A stretch of DNA of 64,000 bases from CAZOGW01 sp964579415 (lineage in GTDB: Bacteria > Actinomycetota > Acidimicrobiia > Spongiisociales > UBA5794). The notes under the pieces were generated by a model. The model searched no databases. It was given only the letters and a program-made list of their open reading frames with translations, and was not told the origin of the DNA. The translations under genes and the position numbers were made by a program. The stretch is from contig CAZOGW010000005.1 in NCBI GenBank assembly GCA_964579415.1, positions 1 through 64,000 of the forward strand, in the 5' to 3' direction. How positions within the stretch are numbered: the first letter of the stretch is position 1; each line of letters begins with the position of its first letter. Below are positions 33,048-41,873 of this stretch, piece by piece.

Positions 33048-35684
33048 GTGATCGGCCGCGACCGGGAGATGGCCGACCTGATCGAGCGGATCGGGAGGCG
33101 GCGCCTGGTGACCGTCATCGGCGCGGGCGGTATCGGGAAGACCACCGTGGCGCGCGCGGTAGCCGAGGCCGTCGCGGACCGCTTCGCCCTGGGGGCACAT
33201 TTCGTCGACCTGACCGCAGTCGATCGAGCGGACGACGTCGGCGGGGCCATCGCCGCCCAACTCGGCTACCCGTCCTTCCGGGCGCTCCTCGATTCGCCGA
33301 CCGACGCTGAGGCGCTGGTCGTGGTCGACAACTGCGAGCACGTCATCGACGCCGCCGCATCGGCCATCGCCGACGTCCTGGCGTCCTGCCCATCGCCGAC
33401 GGTACTGGCGACCAGCCGGAGCCCGCTCGATCTGGTGGGGGAGTCTGTGATGGTGCTCGGTCCGCTGGGCGTACCGGCGAGCAGCAGCGCCGTCGGGACC
33501 GGGACCGAATCGGTGCGGTTGTTCCTCCAGTGCGCCCGGGATTCCGGAGCTGTGCCGGGCGACGACCAACTCCACGACATCGCCGAGCTGTGTCGCCATC
33601 TTGACGGCGTCCCGTTGGCCATCGAACTGGCGGCGGCACAGACCCGCGCGATGACTCCGGCCGGCATCCTGGGCCACCTGCGGTCAGGTGACGATGTCCT
33701 GGCGCGGCCCCGGCTGCGCAGCGCCGGCCGCCACCGCAGCCTGTGGGAGACGATCGAGTGGTCCCGCCTCCTGCTCGAGCCCGAGCCGGCAGCGCTGTTC
33801 GATCGTCTCGGCGTCTTCGCCGGGCCCTTCTCCATCCCCGCGGCGCATGCGATATGTGCCCCGCCGAACACTTCGCCATCGGCGACGAGGCTGGCCGTGA
33901 CCAGTCTGGTGGACAGCTCTCTGCTGGCCGTCGAGCACCGCGAGGCGGAGGCGAGGTACCGGATGCTGACCCCGATCCGGTCCTTCGCACTGGGTCGGCT
34001 CGGCGCCTCCGGGGATCTGCCCGCGGTACAGGATCGGTTCGTCGACCACGTCGTCGATGTCGTGACGACGGTTGTTGACGCGACCCGCCTACGTTGGTCG
34101 ACGCCGGACGTCCAGCGGCTCCTCGCCCTGTACGACAACATGGCGGCAGCGCTGCGCTGGTGCATCTATCACGACGACACCGTCGACCGTGCCGGGATCA
34201 TCTACGGGGCTCTGTGGGCGTGGGTCCCCCATGGGCACACCGACGACATTGCGTTGCTGGGGCGGGAGCTGGTCGCCCGGTGGCCGGATCTGCCGCCGCC
34301 GTGGGGACCGGACGTCGCCGCCACGCGTGCGGCCGCCGAATACCTGCTCGGTCGTCCCCGGGTGGCCGCCACTCTCGCCGAAGGGGCGTTGCCCGAGGCG
34401 GACCGATCGCGGTTCGCACCGGCCACGCTTCGCCGCATCCTCGGTGAGGTGGCGCGGGTGACCGGTGATGCGAGCGGGGCCGAGGCCCTGTTCGCAGAGG
34501 CGGCTCACCAGGCGGACCGGTTGGGGCTGCGGTCTCTGGCCATGGAGGCCGAGGTGCTCCGGGCCCAGGTGCTCGCCGACACCGGGCGGATCGAAGAGGC
34601 ACGGGCCATCACGCGAGCCGTGTACCACGAGGCGGTCTCGACCGGTTCGGACCTGAGCGCCTTATGGGCATGGTCGTCGGAGGGTCACACCCTCTTGCGT
34701 CGCGACCCGCAGGAGGCCCTGCCCGTCATCGAGGAAGCGCTGGTGGCCGCCCGGCGTGCCGACCACGCCGTGATGATCGCCGCCAACCTCTACTCCAAGA
34801 CGGTGGCCCTGGCGACTCTCGGTCACACCACCGAGGCGGCCGCGGCCGCGTTGGAGCTGATCGATGCGCTGCTCTACCGCGGCGTGCTCTCCTCGGGCCG
34901 GACGGTCCTCGATGTCGTCGCTCTGGTCCTGCGCCGCGCCGGCGACCCCCGGTGGGCACCGATCCACGCCACGGCCCGCACCCTCCCGGTGACCGTCCTC
35001 ATGGCGGGGGTCGGGTACGAACTCTTCACCCTCCCCGATAGTGACGGGCAGCCCATGGAACGCCGGCTGGCCATCTCCCTGGCGCGCCGCGCACTCACCG
35101 AGATACTCGCCGATCCCCCGACCGGTGGCGGAGAACCTTCAGCCGGCGCCGATGCCGTGTTCTCCCGCAGCGGAGATGTCTGGGACGTTCGCTTCGCCGG
35201 GACGGCCGTGCACCTCAAGGCGTCCAAGGGGATGGACGACCTGGCCCGCCTCCTGGCCAGCCCCGGGGTCGAGGTCCACTGCCTCGAGCTGTCGGGCGCG
35301 GGCCTGGTGTCGTCGTCGACGGGCGAGACGATCGACAGCGCCGCCAGGCGAAGTTACGAGGCGCGGGTGCGCGAGCTACAAGGCGACGTCGAAGAGGCAG
35401 AGGCCGACAACGACACCGGGCGGGCGGAGCAAGCTCGCTCCGAGCTCGACGCGCTGGTGGACCATCTCGCCGGAGCCCTCGGTCTGGGCGGTAGGGCCCG
35501 GCAGAGTGGAGGCTCGGCGGAACGTGCCCGCTCCGCGGTGACTCACCGTTTGCGCTCGACCATCCGGCGCATCGCCGATCAGCATCCCGAGCTGGGCCGT
35601 CACCTGGCTGCGTCCGTGGTCACAGGGTCCTACTGCTGCTACCGGCCCGAGAGGCCGGTGGAGTGGCGGGTCACCGCCCCGTGA
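33048..35684 (+). CDS. STAND-type ATPase with TPR-like repeats
   Basis: An 878-residue NTPase of the AfsR/LuxR-associated kind. The NB-ARC-like domain has Walker A GAGGIGKTT (about 25-33), Walker B ALVVVDNCEHV (about 88-98), the sensor ATSRSPLDL and the GVPLAIELAAA motif. A helical TPR-like region spans about 330-690. The C-terminal domain (VRFAGTAVHLKASKGMDDLA, about 715-790) is found at the ends of many actinobacterial ATPases. No DNA-binding domain is present, so its output partner is unknown. GTG 33048 has AGAAGGGAGGG upstream. Confidence 0.85.
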   Translation: MIGRDREMADLIERIGRRRLVTVIGAGGIGKTTVARAVAEAVADRFALGAHFVDLTAVDRADDVGGAIAAQLGYPSFRALLDSPTDAEALVVVDNCEHVIDAAASAIADVLASCPSPTVLATSRSPLDLVGESVMVLGPLGVPASSSAVGTGTESVRLFLQCARDSGAVPGDDQLHDIAELCRHLDGVPLAIELAAAQTRAMTPAGILGHLRSGDDVLARPRLRSAGRHRSLWETIEWSRLLLEPEPAALFDRLGVFAGPFSIPAAHAICAPPNTSPSATRLAVTSLVDSSLLAVEHREAEARYRMLTPIRSFALGRLGASGDLPAVQDRFVDHVVDVVTTVVDATRLRWSTPDVQRLLALYDNMAAALRWCIYHDDTVDRAGIIYGALWAWVPHGHTDDIALLGRELVARWPDLPPPWGPDVAATRAAAEYLLGRPRVAATLAEGALPEADRSRFAPATLRRILGEVARVTGDASGAEALFAEAAHQADRLGLRSLAMEAEVLRAQVLADTGRIEEARAITRAVYHEAVSTGSDLSALWAWSSEGHTLLRRDPQEALPVIEEALVAARRADHAVMIAANLYSKTVALATLGHTTEAAAAALELIDALLYRGVLSSGRTVLDVVALVLRRAGDPRWAPIHATARTLPVTVLMAGVGYELFTLPDSDGQPMERRLAISLARRALTEILADPPTGGGEPSAGADAVFSRSGDVWDVRFAGTAVHLKASKGMDDLARLLASPGVEVHCLELSGAGLVSSSTGETIDSAARRSYEARVRELQGDVEEAEADNDTGRAEQARSELDALVDHLAGALGLGGRARQSGGSAERARSAVTHRLRSTIRRIADQHPELGRHLAASVVTGSYCCYRPERPVEWRVTAP

Positions 35685-35703
35685 GGTCGGCGGGGCGATA
35701 GCT

Positions 35704-35720
35704 GCCTCCTGATCGGAGGC
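35704..35720 (+). terminator. Short hairpin after the STAND ATPase
   Basis: GCCTCC and GGAGGC arms around TGATC, 20 bases after the stop. It is short and without a T-run, so only a weak terminator candidate. Confidence 0.4.
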
Positions 35721-35760
35721 CGTGATCGCGCCTGGGACCGGTTGGCTCGGCATTTCACGT

Positions 35761-35817
35761 CGTGAGAGGGGATCTCACGCCTTCCTTCTGGCAAGTCAAG
35801 CTACGAACCAGAAGGAA
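35761..35817 (+). promoter_or_regulatory. Double hairpin that buries the ribosome-binding site of the gluzincin gene
   Basis: First stem CGTGAGA (35761-35767) with TCTCACG (35773-35779). Second stem TTCCTTCTGG (35782-35791) with CCAGAAGGAA (35808-35817), perfect over 10 bp with a 16-base loop. The right arm of the second stem is the Shine-Dalgarno (AGAAGGA) of the gene starting at 35823, so folding would block translation. Alternatively the arms are protein-binding operators. Confidence 0.65.
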
Positions 35818-35822
35818 ATCTC

Positions 35823-36962
35823 ATGAACTCCCCCATTCCCGAGGGGCCGTTCCACGGCTCTTCTCCGACCCGGCCGGCGCCGCGTGCGCGACGGCTGCAC
35901 ACCATGTTGGCGGCGTTCGCCGTGGCGGCTTCCCTGCTCGTTGGATGGACGCAGCCGGTCGCGGCCCAGACGTCGTCCGAGCCGGGCGATCCCACCCCCG
36001 CTGCCTGCGTGTCCCTCACCAAGCTGACCAAGCTCACCACCACCGGTGGCCCGTTCGACGGGGGTACCAAGATCGCCTGGACGGTGACCAAGCCCACGAC
36101 GTCGACATGCAAGGCGCTGGTGGTTACCTTGAACGGCTCTCCCGTCGCCCCCAGCGGCTCGATGGTGGTGGATCCGGCGCTTACGTCCCAGTACGCCCTG
36201 GTGGCCAAGATGGGGACCGCATCCAAGGGTCTCGGTTCGACCGTCGCCGTGGGAGGCGACATCGTCGGGTACAAGGTGACCCGCGCCGGGCGTGGGGGGG
36301 CCATCATCACCACAATCATGAACCCGGACACCATCGCCGCCGATGAGGCGAGGGTGATTGCAGCCGAGATCATCGGCGCTCTGTCAACCGAGGGACGGCT
36401 CAAGCTGGTCGGCCGCACGATTGAGGTCCACATCATCCCCGCTGCTACGGCGTTGACGGTGCTCCCACCGTGGAAGTCATTGGCCGGCAAGATGACCTGC
36501 GACGAGAAGCTCCCCGACGGCAAGCCCAACGATGCCTGTGTCGCTCCACGAGCCTGGAAGGACATTCGGGGCGCCGGCGGCATCCTGATACTCGGGACCA
36601 ACCACCGGATCGCCACCGCAGTGGGAGAAGAAGCCCTCATCAACATCCCCGGCAAGACGACGACCACCAGCCTCGGCCACACCCTGGCGCACGAGCTGGG
36701 TCACACCGTCCTCGACTTTGCTGCCCCCAACGAGAAGGTGAACGTCGGGAAGGTGCTGGAGGGGAACAAGAATCACGACTACATGGGCGACGAAACCTAT
36801 ACCAGTTCGACTCTGCACGAATACTTCGCCGAGGGGGCGGCGGGCATGTTCGGCTACGAGCTGACGCTCCAGCTGGACCACGAGTACACCCAGACCTGGT
36901 TGAAGGCGAACGAGCCGAAGTTGTACCCGATCCTGGCCCGGGTCTTCCCCGGAGCCCTCTGA
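35823..36962 (+). CDS. Secreted zinc metalloprotease-like protein (gluzincin)
   Basis: A 379-residue exported protein. The signal helix at about 22-48 (TMLAAFAVAASLLVGWTQPV) is followed by a unique region and a zincin motif HELGH near residue 289, then HEYFAEGAAGMFGYE near 331, whose Glu is the likely third zinc ligand; the arrangement recalls lethal-factor-type gluzincins. The total fold outside the motif is not recognised. It is probably an extracellular peptidase. Expression may be controlled by the hairpin over its ribosome site, and a strong terminator follows. Confidence 0.75.
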   Translation: MNSPIPEGPFHGSSPTRPAPRARRLHTMLAAFAVAASLLVGWTQPVAAQTSSEPGDPTPAACVSLTKLTKLTTTGGPFDGGTKIAWTVTKPTTSTCKALVVTLNGSPVAPSGSMVVDPALTSQYALVAKMGTASKGLGSTVAVGGDIVGYKVTRAGRGGAIITTIMNPDTIAADEARVIAAEIIGALSTEGRLKLVGRTIEVHIIPAATALTVLPPWKSLAGKMTCDEKLPDGKPNDACVAPRAWKDIRGAGGILILGTNHRIATAVGEEALINIPGKTTTTSLGHTLAHELGHTVLDFAAPNEKVNVGKVLEGNKNHDYMGDETYTSSTLHEYFAEGAAGMFGYELTLQLDHEYTQTWLKANEPKLYPILARVFPGAL

Positions 36963-36992
36963 TCACCTACGACCCTACAGACTGATCATGGA

Positions 36993-37022
36993 GCCGGCCG
37001 GACGCGATGACGTCCGGCCGGC
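36993..37022 (+). terminator. Terminator after the gluzincin gene
   Basis: Perfect 12-bp arms GCCGGCCGGACG (36993-37004) and CGTCCGGCCGGC (37011-37022) with loop CGATGA, 30 bases after the stop. Confidence 0.78.
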
Positions 37023-37111
37023 CCGGTCGCGTCCTGGCCCCGCCAACCTGGGTGGGGCGAGGCGGTCCCGTGTCGTTTCCTCCCGGAGGCGGCGTCCCGC
37101 GGCGGCGCCGG

Positions 37112-37117
37112 TACAAT
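37112..37117 (+). promoter_or_regulatory. -10 box of the tRNA gene
   Basis: TACAAT, 11 bases before the first base of tRNA-Ala, matching the actinobacterial TANNNT consensus. No convincing -35 box is seen. Confidence 0.55.
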
Positions 37118-37128
37118 GGCGAGTCCCC

Positions 37129-37202
37129 GGGGACGTAGCTCAGGCTGGCAGAGCACCTGGTTTGCAACCAGGGGGTCGTGGGTTCAAATCCCATCGTCTC
37201 CA
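37129..37202 (+). tRNA. tRNA-Ala (anticodon TGC)
   Basis: A full cloverleaf of 74 bases. The acceptor stem GGGGACG pairs with CGTCTCC and includes the G3:U70 pair that marks alanine tRNAs. D-arm GCTC...GAGC, anticodon stem CCTGG/CCAGG around TTTGCAA (anticodon TGC), T-arm GTGGG TTCAAAT CCCAT. CCA is not encoded. Confidence 0.96.
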
Positions 37203-37257
37203 CCCGAGGCCGGGCGATCAGGGGGGCCGGCCGCACAGCAGAGAGGCTGGCCAACCC

Positions 37258-38418
37258 ATGCGGGAAGCAGTCATCGTCGACGCCATCCGGACGCCAGGAG
37301 GCAAGCGCAACGGCAAGCTGAAGAATTGGCACGCCGTCGACCTGGCCGCCGAAGTGCTCACCGAGATCGCCAAGCGCAACGACCTCGATCCCGTCCTCGT
37401 CGACGACGTCATCTTCGGTTGCGTGACCCAGACCGGCGAGCAGGGCGTCAACGTAGCCCGCAACGCCGTCCTTGCCGCCGGGTACCCCGAGACGGTTCCC
37501 GGGGTCACCCTCGACCGGCAGTGCGGCTCCAGCCAGCAGGCCATCCACTTTGCCGCCCAGGGGATCATCGCCGGCGCCTACGACGTTGCCATCGCCGGCG
37601 GCGTCGAGATGATGAGCCGTGTCCCCATGGGGATCACCATGCAGCAAGGCCCCGGTACTGCCTTCGGCCCCCGCATGCTGGAGCGCTACGACATCGTCCC
37701 TCAGGGCATCTCGGCGGAGATCATCGCCGAGACCTGGGGCGTAACCCGGGAGGAGGCCGACCGGCTCGCCGTCGACTCGCACGCCCGGGCATTGCGGGCG
37801 ACCAACGAGGGCCGCTTCGACAACGAGATCATCCCGATAGAGGTGCGTGGCGATGACGGCTCGGTGGAGATCGTGCGCCGTGATGAGGGCATCCGGCCCG
37901 GGACGTCGCTGGAGACGCTGGCCCAGCTCAACCCAGCTTTCAAGGAGGGCGGTATCGTCACCGCCGGGAACTCGTCGCAGATCGCCGACGGCGCCTCGGC
38001 CGTCCTGGTGACGAGCCGTGACAAGGCGGAGGACCTGGGCCTGCGCCCCCGCGCCCGCCTCGTCGGGTTCTCCGTGGTCGGCGTGGACCCGGTCGGCATG
38101 CTGACCGGCCCGGCACCCGCCACTGCCAAGGCGCTGGTCAACGCCGGCCTCAGCCTCGACGACATAGACCGGTTCGAGGTCAACGAGGCGTTCGCCACGG
38201 TGGTGGCGGTCTGGCTACGGGAGACAGGTGCCGACTGGGAGAAGACCAACGTCAACGGCGGGGCGATGGCGCTGGGGCATCCGCTGGGCGCCTCGGGAGC
38301 GAAGCTGATGGCAACCCTGCTCAACGAATTGGAGCGCACCGGCGGTCGCTACGGGCTGCTGACGATGTGCGAGGGTGCGGGCATGGCCAACGCCACCGTC
38401 ATCGAGCGCCTCGGCTGA
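37258..38418 (+). CDS. Acetyl-CoA acetyltransferase (thiolase)
   Basis: A 386-residue thiolase. Nucleophile Cys88 in LDRQCGSSQQ, active-site His in NGGAMALGHPLGASGAK (about 341) and second Cys in LTMCEGAGMAN (about 372). NEAFA is also present. It condenses or cleaves acyl-CoA in fatty-acid degradation or acetoacetyl-CoA synthesis; sequence does not separate these. ATG 37258 follows the tRNA by 55 bases; only a weak ribosome site is seen. A small zinc-ribbon membrane protein follows after 3 bases. Confidence 0.94.
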   Translation: MREAVIVDAIRTPGGKRNGKLKNWHAVDLAAEVLTEIAKRNDLDPVLVDDVIFGCVTQTGEQGVNVARNAVLAAGYPETVPGVTLDRQCGSSQQAIHFAAQGIIAGAYDVAIAGGVEMMSRVPMGITMQQGPGTAFGPRMLERYDIVPQGISAEIIAETWGVTREEADRLAVDSHARALRATNEGRFDNEIIPIEVRGDDGSVEIVRRDEGIRPGTSLETLAQLNPAFKEGGIVTAGNSSQIADGASAVLVTSRDKAEDLGLRPRARLVGFSVVGVDPVGMLTGPAPATAKALVNAGLSLDDIDRFEVNEAFATVVAVWLRETGADWEKTNVNGGAMALGHPLGASGAKLMATLLNELERTGGRYGLLTMCEGAGMANATVIERLG

Positions 38419-38421
38419 ACG

Positions 38422-38652
38422 ATGGACGTCGTGATCGCGGTGGCGATCGGAGTCGGCATCATGGCGGTGGCACTGTGGACCGTGCGGCTCCTGGCCACGC
38501 CCGGCCCCGAAGAACCCGACCCCGACGAGGTCCACGAGACCTCCATCGACTACAAATGCATCGTCTGCGGCCTCCGCCTGACGGTCACCGCCGCCCAGGA
38601 AGGCGAGACCGTCGCGCCAAGACACTGTCGTGAGGACATGGAGATTGTGTGA
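38422..38652 (+). CDS. Small membrane protein with zinc-ribbon-like tail
   Basis: A 76-residue protein: membrane helix at about residues 3-24, an acidic linker, then CIVCG (Cys46, Cys49) and PRHCRED (His68, Cys69), a plausible four-ligand zinc site. It directly follows the thiolase gene and is probably cotranscribed. Function unknown. Confidence 0.7.
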   Translation: MDVVIAVAIGVGIMAVALWTVRLLATPGPEEPDPDEVHETSIDYKCIVCGLRLTVTAAQEGETVAPRHCREDMEIV

Positions 38653-38692
38653 GGCCCATTGCCGAGATCGCGAGCGGGTCTCGCCGCGAGAA

Positions 38693-38743
38693 GTACTTGG
38701 TACTTGGTACTTGGTACTTCGCGGATACCAAGTACCAAGTACC
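38693..38743. repeat. GTA-heptamer inverted array, locus 3 (18-bp stem)
   Basis: Direct units GTACTTG three times, then GTACTTC (38693-38720). After one base come the inverted units CGGATAC, CAAGTAC, CAAGTAC (38722-38742). Bases 38699-38716 and 38726-38743 pair perfectly over 18 bp with a 9-base loop CTTCGCGGA. It lies between the small zinc-ribbon gene and the end of crgA and could act as a bidirectional terminator. Confidence 0.85.
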
Positions 38744-38778
38744 CCTTGCTCGCACCCGGCTCGCGGTTGTGCGATCCC

Positions 38779-39030
38779 CTACCGATAGTTCAGGGTCATC
38801 GCGAAGCCGCCGGCGATGGCGGCGAGGCCGGCGAAGAGGTAGTTGTTCGACGTGCCGCCCGGCAACAGGTTCATGTAGTTGACGAGGATGATGAGCACGC
38901 CGAGGCCCATCAGCCCGAACATCGTCACCACATACCAGGTGGGCGACGGGCCCTTGTCCTTCGCCGGGTTGACGTGCTTCGGCGGCGTGGGGCGGTTGTG
39001 GGCTTTCTTGCGTGGTTTCGAAACGGGCAT
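38779..39030 (-). CDS. crgA: Cell division protein CrgA
   Basis: An 83-residue protein with two membrane helices (about 32-52 WYVVTMFGLMGLGVLIILV and 64-80 YLFAGLAAIAGGFAMTL) and a basic N-terminus. The family is actinobacterial; CrgA regulates septum formation with FtsZ, FtsI and PknA partners. It is divergent from a class E sortase, as in mycobacteria near the origin, although the usual pknA/pknB genes are not next to it here. Confidence 0.93.
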   Translation of the reverse strand: MPVSKPRKKAHNRPTPPKHVNPAKDKGPSPTWYVVTMFGLMGLGVLIILVNYMNLLPGGTSNNYLFAGLAAIAGGFAMTLNYR

Positions 39031-39214
39031 GATGCCGAGAGCGTAGTGCTCCCCCGGTGAGTTCACCCAACCGCCCCCCGGTTGGGGTACGCGGTGCGTT
39101 ACCCTCTGGCGTCCGTAGCCGACCAGCGAGCCGACCATCACCACCTCACCCGCCGTCGCCACCGATGCACCGCCGCCCGCCGGGGTTCCCCGGGCGGGTC
39201 TCGGGGTCCGCCTG

Positions 39215-39904
39215 GTGCGCACCGTCGGCTGGACACTGATCTGGCTAGGGCTTCTCACCCTGGGATTCGTGGTGCACCAGCTCTATGTCACCGACTTCAT
39301 CGCCCAGCGCCAGCAGTCGACCCTGGCGGAGGCGAGGCTGGTCAACAACGCCTCCGCCGTTGTCACCGAGGAGGTCGTGGTCTCACCGACTGGGGAGGAG
39401 CTGACGCTCACGTTGGAGAGCCCGCCCCCGCTCGGTGAAGCGTTCGCCCTCATCCGCATCCCGTCGATCCCGTCGCTGGCGGAGGGATGGAACGTCGTCG
39501 AAGGCGTGGCGGTGGAGCACCTGCGTACCGGCGCCGGGCACATGCCGGACACGCCTCTCCCCGGCCAGCCGGGCAACGCCGTGATCAGCGGGCACCGCAC
39601 CACCTACGGTGCTCCCTTCCACGAGTTGGACACCCTGGTGGAGGGGGATCGTATCGAGGTCGACACCGCCATCGGCACCCACGTCTACGAGGTGCGGGAG
39701 GTGACCGACCTGGGCGCACCACTCGAGGAGGGGGCCGGGTTCGTGGTGGCCCCCACCGATGTGTGGGTGACCGACCCGCTTCCCGGTGGGTGGCTCACGC
39801 TGACGACCTGCCACCCCAAGTTCTCGGCGCGCCAGCGGCTCATTATCCGTGCCGAGATGGTGGACGGACCCAACGCGGCGGCGATCCGGGCGATGACGCC
39901 GTGA
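39215..39904 (+). CDS. Class E sortase
   Basis: A 229-residue membrane-anchored transpeptidase. Helix at about 5-25, catalytic His in SGHRTTYG (about 127), Cys in LTTCHPKFS (about 199) and Arg in RQRLIIRA (about 209). It attaches surface proteins to the peptidoglycan. GTG 39215 is the only usable start; the frame is open upstream to 39120 and could encode a longer cytoplasmic leader, but no start codon is seen there. It overlaps the next small gene by 4 bases. Confidence 0.88.
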   Translation: MRTVGWTLIWLGLLTLGFVVHQLYVTDFIAQRQQSTLAEARLVNNASAVVTEEVVVSPTGEELTLTLESPPPLGEAFALIRIPSIPSLAEGWNVVEGVAVEHLRTGAGHMPDTPLPGQPGNAVISGHRTTYGAPFHELDTLVEGDRIEVDTAIGTHVYEVREVTDLGAPLEEGAGFVVAPTDVWVTDPLPGGWLTLTTCHPKFSARQRLIIRAEMVDGPNAAAIRAMTP

Positions 39905-40049
39905 TCCGCCGTGGCTTCAGGGCGCTACCGGGGCCACTCCCGGTGCGGATCGTGGAGACGCTGGTCCTCGTCGCCGTCTTGCTGGTGGCGCTCCACTTCT
40001 TCTACACCTGGCTGGGTCAGGTGCTGGTCGATCCCGGAGGAGGCATCGG

Positions 40050-40053
<4 letters not shown>
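39901..40053 (+). CDS. 50-residue single-helix membrane protein
   Basis: A short protein starting at GTG 39901 inside the end of the sortase gene and ending inside the ATG of trpG (4-base overlap at each end). It has one membrane helix (VETLVLVAVLLVALHFFYTW, about 18-37). The double coupling makes it credible despite its size. Function unknown; a role with the sortase is possible. Confidence 0.6.
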
Positions 40054-40628
<575 letters not shown>

Positions 40629-40885
40629 CCACCCACATCGGGCGGGGCCGCCCCGGAGTCGGGCGTCGCGTGTGACCCTGGGGGCGGTGCATCCCCGGAG
40701 TTGCCCGGGAGGGACCGCACACAGGGCAATGCCCCGACGAGCACCGGTCCACCACGGTGAAGGCGATGCCCGTCTGAGCCAGTGCCGCCTCGGCGGCGGC
40801 GAAGGCCGCGTCCCCTGCTGTTCTGTGTGCCGGTAGTGCCATGGGGACAAGGTATCAACGGGGTATGACAAGAAAAGGGCACTCC

Positions 40886-40907
40886 GTACTCAGTATTCGA
40901 GTATTCG
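40886..40907 (+). repeat. GTA-heptamer array, locus 4 (3 units)
   Basis: GTACTCA, GTATTCG, one extra base, GTATTCG. It lies between trpG and the exporter gene; this is the shortest and least regular array. Confidence 0.6.
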
Positions 40908-40979
40908 TCAGTCGGTGACCATGACGGGTTCCCGTTCGCCGGGGTCGGGGGCAATCCAGGGTTGGGGGATACCGGATGG

Positions 40980-41873
40980 CTAGGACGGTTGTGATCGGGA
41001 GCGGTAGCCGAGGACCAGGGCGACGCCTCCCAGGATCAGCGGAAGGGCGATGAGGGCGTGCCCGGAGAGCACCTCGCCGCCGATGGTGACGCCGAGGATC
41101 AGGGCGACCACCGGGTTCACATAGGCGTAGCTGGTGGCGAGAGCAGGACGGACGTTCTGCAACAGGTAGACGTAGGCGGCGAAGGCGATGGCCGAACCGA
41201 ACACGGCCAGGTACAGCACCGCCAGCCAGGCGGTGAGGCCGGGAGGACCCTCGAAGCGCTCGCCACGCAACACCCCGGCCGCCACCAGCACCGGTGCCGC
41301 CGCCAGCATCTGGGCGGCGCTTGCCATCGCCCCCGCCGGTTGCTGTACCCGCCCGTTCCACACCGATCCCAGGGCCCACAGCACGGGGGCGACCACCAGC
41401 AGCACCACGCCGACAGTGTTGCCGTCGAAGTCCCCCTCGCCGCTGAGCACCACCACCCCGGCGATGCCGAGCCCCATGCCGGCCCATTCGATGGGCGCCG
41501 GCCACCGCCCGAACAGCCCGCTCCAAAGGGCGGTCCACAGCGGCACCGCGGCCGCGGCGGTGGCCGCCAGCGCCGAGCCGACACCGAGGCTCTCGGCGAT
41601 GGTCACCAGTCCCACTCCGCCCATGAGCAGCAGGACGCCTACCTGCGCTGCCCCCCACCATTGCCGCGCCGTAGGCAGCGGGCTGCGGCGCCGGGCGAAC
41701 GCCAGCACCAGCAGGCCGGCAACGGAGAAGCGGACCCCGTTGCCGATGAGCGGCGGGAAACCGGTCACCATGTACTTCAGGCCCAGGTAGGTGGATCCCC
41801 AGATGACGTACACCGCCGCCAGCGCCGCCGGGGTGAGCCAGCGCGTCGTCCGCGGACTCTCCGTGGTCACCAT
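40980..41873 (-). CDS. EamA-family (DMT) transporter
   Basis: A 297-residue membrane protein with ten predicted helices in two EamA repeats (YVIWGSTYLGLKYMVTGFPP in the first, LYLAVFGSAIAFAAYVYLLQ in the second), closest in style to YedA-type exporters of amino acids or metabolites. The start at 41873 overlaps the adenosine deaminase gene by 7 bases, so the two are likely one transcript. Substrate unknown. Confidence 0.88.
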   Translation of the reverse strand: MVTTESPRTTRWLTPAALAAVYVIWGSTYLGLKYMVTGFPPLIGNGVRFSVAGLLVLAFARRRSPLPTARQWWGAAQVGVLLLMGGVGLVTIAESLGVGSALAATAAAAVPLWTALWSGLFGRWPAPIEWAGMGLGIAGVVVLSGEGDFDGNTVGVVLLVVAPVLWALGSVWNGRVQQPAGAMASAAQMLAAAPVLVAAGVLRGERFEGPPGLTAWLAVLYLAVFGSAIAFAAYVYLLQNVRPALATSYAYVNPVVALILGVTIGGEVLSGHALIALPLILGGVALVLGYRSRSQPS

